In this document: positions 16,898 to 21,472 of the stretch, one piece after another | How positions within the stretch are numbered: position 1 is the first letter of the stretch | Layout of the letters: every line of letters begins with the position of its first letter | Assembly: GCA_964436335.1 (NCBI GenBank) | Contig: CAYTCD010000029.1 | Coordinates: forward strand, 1-21,472 | Source of the DNA: Pullibacteroides sp964436335 | Lineage (GTDB): Bacteria; Bacteroidota; Bacteroidia; Bacteroidales; P3 | Length of the DNA stretch: 21,472 nucleotides | Direction of reading: 5' to 3' | The notes under the pieces: generated by a model | Told to the model about the DNA's origin: nothing | Database searches by the model: none | The model's input: the letters and a program-made list of their open reading frames with translations, nothing else | Translations under genes and position numbers: made by a program

Positions 16898-18216
16898 TGG
16901 CGGCCGTTTCCCCCTTGCGTAACCTGCGGATAGAAGAATACAGCTATCCGTTGCCCGAAGAACGTATCGCGCTCTACCCTTTGGCGGAGCGCGATGCCTC
17001 CAAACTCTTGGTATATCGGAACGGAAAGCCCGAAGTATCGGTTTTCCGGCAAATCGGAAAGTTTTTGCCGCCCTCCGCACTCCTGGTGTTCAACGACACG
17101 CGGGTGGTGCACGCCCGTTTGATTTTTTCCAAGAACAATGGCCCGGAACCTCGTGCAGGTGTCTCTAAGGAACAGGGGGCGCGTATCGAGATTTTCTGTC
17201 TGGAACCCACTTTCCCCGCCGAAATCGCCACGGCTTTCGCTTCGGCCGGCCGTTGCCGCTTTAAATGCTTGGTGGGAAACAACAAGCGTTGGAAAGAGGG
17301 CGCGTTGCAGATGGCGTTTCCGTTCGAGAATGCTTCGGGTCAAGAGGAGCAAGGGGTCTTGCAGGCATGTAAGACGGCGGTTTTTGACGATTGCTTTGAA
17401 GTGGAGTTTTCCTGGCAGCCGGAGCACCTGAGTTTTGCCCAGGTATTGGAACAGGCGGGCAAGGTGCCGCTTCCTCCCTATATCCGTCGGCAGGCCGAAG
17501 ATTCCGACAAGGCGCGATACCAAACGGTGTTCGCCCGTTTCGACGGTTCGGTGGCCGCACCCACGGCGGGGCTGCATTTTACACCCCGGGTGTTGCAGGA
17601 ACTCAAGGATTCGGGCATCGAACAGGATTTCATCACCCTGCACGTGGGGGCTGGCACTTTCCGTCCCGTCAAGGCGGAACAGATCGGCGGACACGCCATG
17701 CACTACGAGCATATACTCGCCACCGATGGCCTGATCCGCCATCTTTTGGAGGCTGTCAAAAACGGCCGGCCCGTCATTCCCGTGGGAACCACTTCCATGC
17801 GCAGCCTCGAAAGCCTCTATTGGATAGGCCTGAAACTCCTGAAGCAAGGTTTTCCGGCTACGGACAGCCCCGAAGAACCCGTTTTTGAGGTTCACCAGTG
17901 GGAAGCCTACGAAGATTGGGCGCAGGCGCGTAAGAAAATAAGCCCGGAAGCCGCCCTGGAAGCGATGCTGGCGTATATGGAGCAACGTAAGGTACGGCAG
18001 ATTCACGGGCATACGGCGCTGATGATCGCCCCCGGCTACGAATTTGCCTTCTGCAAGGGCATCATCACCAACTTTCACCAGCCGCAAAGCACGCTACTGT
18101 TGCTGGTATCGGCCTTGATAGGCCCTGTATGGCGCGACCTCTACGGTTTCGCCCTCCAAAACGGTTTCCGCTTTCTGAGCTACGGCGATAGCTGTCTGTT
18201 TCTTCCGGAGGCATAA
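16897..18216 (+). CDS. queA: S-adenosylmethionine:tRNA ribosyltransferase-isomerase
   Basis: A 439-residue QueA, which transfers and isomerises the ribosyl part of SAM onto 7-aminomethyl-7-deazaguanine in tRNA, giving epoxyqueuosine. Diagnostic blocks include FNDTRVVHARL, PLPPYIRR, VAAPTAGLHF, LHVGAGTFRPV, GTTSMRSLES, ITNFHQPQSTLL and LSYGDSCLFL. The family is usually about 340-360 residues. The extra length is mainly a segment of about 50 residues after GTTSMRSLES (from KLLKQGFP to GHTAL), and part of the middle region is also longer, as in other Bacteroidota enzymes. The ATG at 16897 overlaps the S9 peptidase stop by one base, suggesting translational coupling. The frame is open further upstream inside that gene, but the family N-terminus begins at this ATG. 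tRNA-His, encoded here, is a substrate of the queuosine pathway; the link may be chance. Confidence 0.95.
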   Translation: MAAVSPLRNLRIEEYSYPLPEERIALYPLAERDASKLLVYRNGKPEVSVFRQIGKFLPPSALLVFNDTRVVHARLIFSKNNGPEPRAGVSKEQGARIEIFCLEPTFPAEIATAFASAGRCRFKCLVGNNKRWKEGALQMAFPFENASGQEEQGVLQACKTAVFDDCFEVEFSWQPEHLSFAQVLEQAGKVPLPPYIRRQAEDSDKARYQTVFARFDGSVAAPTAGLHFTPRVLQELKDSGIEQDFITLHVGAGTFRPVKAEQIGGHAMHYEHILATDGLIRHLLEAVKNGRPVIPVGTTSMRSLESLYWIGLKLLKQGFPATDSPEEPVFEVHQWEAYEDWAQARKKISPEAALEAMLAYMEQRKVRQIHGHTALMIAPGYEFAFCKGIITNFHQPQSTLLLLVSALIGPVWRDLYGFALQNGFRFLSYGDSCLFLPEA

Positions 18217-18222
18217 ATTTGC

Positions 18223-18230
18223 TATATTCG
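18223..18230 (+). promoter_or_regulatory. Possible -7 element of the C1B peptidase promoter
   Basis: TATATTCG followed by CAC, one base off TAnnTTTG, lies 37 bases before the ATG at 18268. It matches the string before rpoN. No clear -33 TTTG is visible at the expected distance. Confidence 0.4.
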
Positions 18231-18267
18231 CACTACCCAAATCCAAAAAATCTAAACACGCAATAAA

Positions 18268-19464
18268 ATGAAAAACCTTTTGTTGACAATCGGGCTGGTT
18301 TTGGCGGTGGGTTTCTCCGCACAGGCCCAAAAAGGCGGTAAGAAAGACGACAAGAAGGCCGTTTATCAGTTTACCGACGTAAAGACCATCGACAACACCT
18401 CCGTCAAGGACCAGAACCGTTCGGGTACCTGCTGGAGCTTTTCGGGAACCTCCTTCCTCGAATCGGAACTGCTCCGCATGGGCAAAGGCGAATTCGACCT
18501 TTCGGATATGTATCCCGTTTATAAATGTTACCTGCTCAAAGGCGACAAATACGTACGTCTGCACGGTAAGACCGAACTGGCCACCGGCGGGGCGAGCAAC
18601 GACGTGGTGGATGTACTGGAAGTGTTCGGTCTGGTTCCCGAAGAAGCCTTCCCCGGCCTCAACTACGGTGCCGACGCCCACGACCACAGCGAACTGGATG
18701 CCGTGCTCACCAACTTCCTTGCAGCGGTGGTAAAGGGCAGAAAAATCACCACCGCCTGGCAGCCGGCCTACAAAGCCATTCTGAACACCTACTTGGGCGA
18801 TGAACCCGAAAAGTTCACCTACAACGGCAAGGAATACACTCCGCGCAGTTTTGCCGACGAACTGGGTCTGAAAGCCGAAGACTATGTAAAGTTCACTTCC
18901 TACACCCATCATCCTTTCTACACGATGTACGAAATGGACGTGCCCGACAACTGGAACCACGGCATGGTATATAACGTGCCTCTCGATGAATTCCAGCAGA
19001 TTGTGGAAAACGCCGTGAACAACGGTTATTCCTTGGTTTGGGGCGGCGATGTGAGCGACCCCGGCTTCTCCTGGAAAAACGGCGTGGCGATTATGCCCGA
19101 CATGGAAGCCGCCGACTTGAGCGGAACCGACCGCGACAAATGGGAAACCCTCTCGCAGTCCGAAAAACGCAAGAGCGCCTACAGTTTTGAACGTATCGTT
19201 CCCGAAAAGAAGATTACGCAGGAAGAACGTCAGAAGAACTACGACAACTGGAGCGCGACCGACGACCACGGAATGCACCTGGTGGGCATCGCCAAAGACC
19301 AGAACGGCAACGTTTACTACAAGATCAAGAACTCCTGGAATGTGGACAACCCCTACAAAGGCTACCTCTATATGTCGGTGCCTTTCTTCCGCGCCAACAC
19401 GCTCGACATCATGGTTCACAAAGATGCCGTTCCCGCTTCCATCAAGGCTAAGTTGGGTCTGTAA
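18268..19464 (+). CDS. Exported C1B peptidase (aminopeptidase C / bleomycin hydrolase-like)
   Basis: A 398-residue papain-fold cysteine peptidase of the C1B group. A signal peptide (about residues 1-20, ending SAQAQ) is followed by a lysine-rich linker and the catalytic domain. The oxyanion Gln49 and nucleophile Cys55 lie in QNRSGTCWSF, the His in DDHGMHLVGI (His337), and the Asn in KIKNSW (Asn355). The usual C1B enzymes are cytoplasmic hexamers that trim peptides; the signal peptide here points to the periplasm or envelope. It follows an exported S9 peptidase and queA, and ends with its own terminator. A -7 element at 18223 suggests it can be transcribed alone. I leave the gene symbol open because the exported subgroup is not clearly PepC. 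Confidence 0.9.
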   Translation: MKNLLLTIGLVLAVGFSAQAQKGGKKDDKKAVYQFTDVKTIDNTSVKDQNRSGTCWSFSGTSFLESELLRMGKGEFDLSDMYPVYKCYLLKGDKYVRLHGKTELATGGASNDVVDVLEVFGLVPEEAFPGLNYGADAHDHSELDAVLTNFLAAVVKGRKITTAWQPAYKAILNTYLGDEPEKFTYNGKEYTPRSFADELGLKAEDYVKFTSYTHHPFYTMYEMDVPDNWNHGMVYNVPLDEFQQIVENAVNNGYSLVWGGDVSDPGFSWKNGVAIMPDMEAADLSGTDRDKWETLSQSEKRKSAYSFERIVPEKKITQEERQKNYDNWSATDDHGMHLVGIAKDQNGNVYYKIKNSWNVDNPYKGYLYMSVPFFRANTLDIMVHKDAVPASIKAKLGL

Positions 19465-19484
19465 GCAGATTCTCCGTTTATAGA

Positions 19485-19519
19485 AAATGCCCGATCCCGA
19501 AAGGTCGGGCATTTTTTTT
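19485..19519 (+). terminator. Intrinsic terminator after the C1B peptidase gene
   Basis: AAATGCCCGA at 19485-19494 pairs with TCGGGCATTT at 19505-19514 around a ten-base loop. An unbroken T run to 19519 follows the GC part. It ends the unit 20 bases after the peptidase stop. Confidence 0.92.
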
Positions 19520-19542
19520 GAATTCCAAATTCGACAAGCAAG

Positions 19543-19573
19543 TTATCAACAAAGTATAAACAATGGTTGATAA
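19543..19573 (+). repeat. Inverted repeat in the AT-rich gap before rplU
   Basis: TTATCAAC at 19543-19550 and its exact complement GTTGATAA at 19566-19573 are separated by 15 bases. The arms resemble DnaA boxes (TTATCAACA is one base off TTATCCACA). The 229-base gap (19465-19693) otherwise holds only the upstream terminator, AT-rich sequence and the rplU promoter. A regulator site or hairpin is equally possible. Confidence 0.5.
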
Positions 19574-19631
19574 ATGTTTTTATTGATATACTGATATTTA
19601 ATTGGATTTGTATTTTTTTGACGGATAAAGG

Positions 19632-19663
19632 TTAGGTCAATTCAAAAATCTTGCCTATCTTTG
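19632..19663 (+). promoter_or_regulatory. Promoter of rplU-rpmA, Bacteroidota type
   Basis: TTAG at 19632-19635, a 20-base spacer, and a perfect TATCTTTG at 19656-19663 followed by C. The rplU ATG is 30 bases downstream, so the leader is only about 20-25 bases, too short for a large L21-leader RNA. Confidence 0.65.
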
Positions 19664-19693
19664 CGCCCCTATTGAGAAAAAACACATTCAGAT

Positions 19694-20002
19694 ATGTACG
19701 CTATTGTTGACATAGCCGGCCAACAGTTCAAGGTTGAGGAAAACCAGAAAGTGATTGTGAACCGGTTGGAAGCCCAGGAAGGCGACAAGGTTGAGTTTGA
19801 AAAAGTTTTGTTGAAAGACAACAACGGTAAAGTGGAAGTGGGAACCCCCGTAGTAGCCGGTGCCAAAGTAACGGCAAAGGTTCTGGGGCACGTAAAAGGC
19901 GATAAGGTTACCATCTTCAAGAAGAAAAGAAGAAAAGGATACCAGAAGCAAACCGGTTTCCGCGCCGCTTTGACGCAGATTCAAATTGAAAAGATTGCCT
20001 AG
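19694..20002 (+). CDS. rplU: 50S ribosomal protein L21
   Basis: A 102-residue protein of normal L21 length. It begins MYAIVDIAGQQFKVEENQK, the standard family start. The C-terminus has a KKKRRKGYQKQTGFR block, the conserved 23S rRNA contact, ending TQIQIEKI. It is part of the large ribosomal subunit. It is followed after 45 bases by rpmA, the usual partner, so the two form an operon. The stop codon is TAG. Confidence 0.98.
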   Translation: MYAIVDIAGQQFKVEENQKVIVNRLEAQEGDKVEFEKVLLKDNNGKVEVGTPVVAGAKVTAKVLGHVKGDKVTIFKKKRRKGYQKQTGFRAALTQIQIEKIA

Positions 20003-20047
20003 TACGGCATCATAAACGGAGTCAGAAACATTTAACAGCATAAGACA

Positions 20048-20311
20048 ATGGCACATAAAAAAGGTGTCGGTAGTTCCGATAACGGTCGTGAATCAGAAAG
20101 CAAACGCTTGGGCGTTAAAATCTTTGGCGGACAAGCCGTAACCGCCGGCAATATCATTATCCGTCAACGCGGCACCAAATACCATCCCGGTGCGAACGTA
20201 GGCATGGGCAAAGACCATACGCTGTTCGCCCTGATAGACGGTACGGTGGCTTTTAAACGCAAAAGGGATACCGGCCGTCCTTTTGTTTCGGTGGTTCCTG
20301 CCGAAGCCTAA
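20048..20311 (+). CDS. rpmA: 50S ribosomal protein L27
   Basis: An 87-residue L27 with the full family pattern MAHKKGVGSSDNGRESESKRLGVK, then GGQAVTAGNIIIRQRGTKYHPG and GKDHTLFALIDGTVAF. Its N-terminal tail reaches toward the peptidyl-transferase centre. The mature N-terminus (AHKKG) starts directly after Met, with no cleavable leader of the Firmicute type. It follows rplU in the same unit. Confidence 0.98.
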   Translation: MAHKKGVGSSDNGRESESKRLGVKIFGGQAVTAGNIIIRQRGTKYHPGANVGMGKDHTLFALIDGTVAFKRKRDTGRPFVSVVPAEA

Positions 20312-20328
20312 TGTGGTCTTAAAGATAT

Positions 20329-20373
20329 CCTTGCCCTAACGAGGTAAGGTTTGTTGCATCTTTTGGGATGCAA
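20329..20373 (+). other. Two stem-loops in the rpmA 3' region
   Basis: CCTTGCC at 20329-20335 pairs with GGTAAGG at 20343-20349 (one G-T pair). TTGCATC at 20354-20360 pairs with GATGCAA at 20367-20373. They come before the terminator at 20396. No promoter is seen in front, so they are probably 3' untranslated structure of rplU-rpmA. They could protect the message from decay or be part of a 3'-end-derived small RNA; no family is recognised. Confidence 0.45.
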
Positions 20374-20395
20374 GATTGAGTTTTCGTAGTCTTGA

Positions 20396-20424
20396 GGGTA
20401 TCCGTAAGGATACCCTTTTTTTTT
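20396..20424 (+). terminator. Intrinsic terminator of rplU-rpmA
   Basis: GGGTATCC at 20396-20403 pairs perfectly with GGATACCC at 20408-20415 around the four-base loop GTAA. Nine T follow. It sits 11 bases before the next ATG, so transcription of the YgiQ-like gene needs read-through or a promoter I cannot see. Confidence 0.92.
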
Positions 20425-20435
20425 GAATACCGTTC

Positions 20436-21472
20436 ATGCAAACGCCTCTTTCCAAAATAGACCCTGATACGCTGCCCCTTGAATCGTGGCTTCCCATTTC
20501 AAAAAAAGAAATGGAAAAAAGAGGATGGGAACAGGCGGATATCATCTTAGTAAGCGGCGATGCCTATGTGGACCATCCCTCTTTCGGCTTTGCGGTAATC
20601 GGTCGTTATCTGGAAAAAGCCGGCTATAAGGTGGCAATTCTGCCACAACCCAACTGGCGCGACGATGGACGCGATTTCAAGAAACTGGGCAAACCGCGGC
20701 TGTTTTTCGGTGTTTCGGCGGGCTGCATGGATTCGATGGTAAACCATTACACGGCACGCAAACGCCTCCGCAGTAACGATGCCTACACGCCTGGAGGACA
20801 AGCAGGTTTCCGTCCCGATTATCCTACACTTGTCTATACCCGTATCCTCAAACAATTTTATCCGGATGTGCCGGTGGTAATCGGCGGCATTGAGGCCTCC
20901 ATGCGGCGCATCACGCACTACGACTACTGGCAAGACAGGCTCAGGCCTTCGTTTTTGGTAGAAAGCGGCGCCGACCTGCTGGTATATGGCATGGGAGAAA
21001 AACCCGTGGCGGAGATAGCCCGACAATTGGAACGCGACCCCTCTCCGATTGCCTGCCGCCATATTCCGCAGGTTTCCTATCTGTGCCGCGACTTACCCGA
21101 AAGCCCGTTTACGGAACCCGACATTGTACTGAACGACCACGAATCCTGCCTCAGGGATAAACGCGCCCAAGCCCGCAATTTCGCTTTGGTGGAAACAGCC
21201 TCCAACAGTTTCGACTGCGGACGCATCATCCAAAAAACAGATAAGGACCATGTGGTGATCAATCCCCCCTATCCCTTTACACCCGGCAGCCATGAAATAG
21301 ACGAGGCTTTCGACCTTCCCTATACCCGTCTGCCGCATCCACGGTATAAGAACCGGGGCGAGATACCGGCATTCGTAATGATATGCAATTCTGTGAACCT
21401 CCACCGGGGCTGTTTCGGCGGATGTTCGTTCTGCACCATTTCCGCCCATCAAGGCAAACAGGTACGTAGCCG
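20436..21472 (+). CDS. YgiQ-family radical SAM protein, 3' end outside window
   Basis: The frame is open from the ATG at 20436 to the window end, 345 codons. The N-terminal half has the YgiQ/UPF0313 features WLPISKKEMEKRGWEQADIILVSGDAYVDHP-type opening, then GVSAGCMDSMVNHYT and VVIGGIEASMRRITHYDYW, a B12-binding-like domain. Near the end CFGGCSFC gives the three cysteines (CxxxCxxC) of the radical SAM [4Fe-4S] cluster. The rest of the radical SAM barrel lies beyond the window. The reaction of this family is not established. Its substrate is therefore unknown. It starts right after the rplU-rpmA terminator. Confidence 0.93.
   Translation, partial: MQTPLSKIDPDTLPLESWLPISKKEMEKRGWEQADIILVSGDAYVDHPSFGFAVIGRYLEKAGYKVAILPQPNWRDDGRDFKKLGKPRLFFGVSAGCMDSMVNHYTARKRLRSNDAYTPGGQAGFRPDYPTLVYTRILKQFYPDVPVVIGGIEASMRRITHYDYWQDRLRPSFLVESGADLLVYGMGEKPVAEIARQLERDPSPIACRHIPQVSYLCRDLPESPFTEPDIVLNDHESCLRDKRAQARNFALVETASNSFDCGRIIQKTDKDHVVINPPYPFTPGSHEIDEAFDLPYTRLPHPRYKNRGEIPAFVMICNSVNLHRGCFGGCSFCTISAHQGKQVRS

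Noticed and set aside
14981..17080. A 699-codon open frame on the minus strand opposite the S9 peptidase gene
   Set aside because: It lies exactly opposite a well-supported peptidase with catalytic triad and signal peptide. Its translation has no recognisable domain, and similar shadows occur opposite other GC-rich genes here.
16894..18087. A 397-codon minus-strand frame opposite queA
   Set aside because: It is opposite a clear QueA with all family motifs, and has no domain of its own.
18094..19512. A 472-codon open frame on the minus strand opposite the C1B peptidase gene
   Set aside because: It is a shadow of a supported gene, begins inside the terminator, and its translation resembles no protein family.
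19664..19693. L21 leader RNA before rplU
   Set aside because: The distance from the promoter to the ATG is only about 30 bases, too short for a folded leader of that class.
1..21472. CRISPR array, insertion sequence, phage or defence island
   Set aside because: I saw no regularly spaced repeats, transposase or integrase motifs, terminal inverted repeats or nuclease/toxin families on either strand.

Overview
The window looks like a chromosomal segment of a Bacteroidota (Bacteroidales-type) bacterium. The evidence is the promoter style, with repeated TAnnTTTGC or TAnATTCGC -7 elements and, at the best sites, a TTTG about 19-20 bases upstream. Other support comes from the Bacteroidota-type QueA with a C-terminal insertion, the pair of exported peptidases, the weak Shine-Dalgarno sequences, and a GSVGPEAP-type ClC protein. 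All recognised genes lie on the + strand. I cannot name a genus or species from sequence alone.

Positions 1-7710 are the 3' part of a surface-polysaccharide (O-antigen or capsule type) locus. In order it holds the end of a Wzx-like flippase, a family 2 glycosyltransferase, a D-glucuronyl C5-epimerase-like protein, a family 4-type glycosyltransferase, two tandem paralogous polymerase-like membrane proteins, and a third membrane protein of the Wzy_C (O-antigen ligase/polymerase) superfamily. The genes are closely packed. Together they suggest synthesis on a lipid carrier, epimerisation of a uronic acid, flipping across the inner membrane, and polymerisation or ligation in the periplasm. The C5-epimerase is the most distinctive element, because it hints at a glycosaminoglycan-like sugar such as iduronate.

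Positions 7766-12596 hold rpoN (sigma-54) and a large AsmA-like membrane-anchored protein. The AsmA-like frame is interrupted by one in-frame TAA at 11754-11756, and the remainder of the protein continues in the same frame to 12596. This is either a real nonsense mutation or a sequence error.

Positions 12600-21472 are housekeeping and accessory genes: tRNA-His (GTG) with a textbook Bacteroidota promoter and an intrinsic terminator, a ClC family chloride channel/transporter with CBS domains, an exported S9B (DPP IV-like) peptidase, queA for queuosine synthesis overlapping it by one base, an exported C1B (bleomycin hydrolase-like) peptidase with terminator, rplU-rpmA with promoter and terminator, and the 5' part of a YgiQ-family radical SAM protein that runs off the end. 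The 229-base gap before rplU is AT-rich and carries an inverted repeat. The rpmA-ygiQ gap carries three successive stem-loops, the last an intrinsic terminator. I found no mobile element, CRISPR array or clear defence system. The best candidates for something unusual are the C5-epimerase with the three polymerase-like proteins, and the interrupted AsmA gene.
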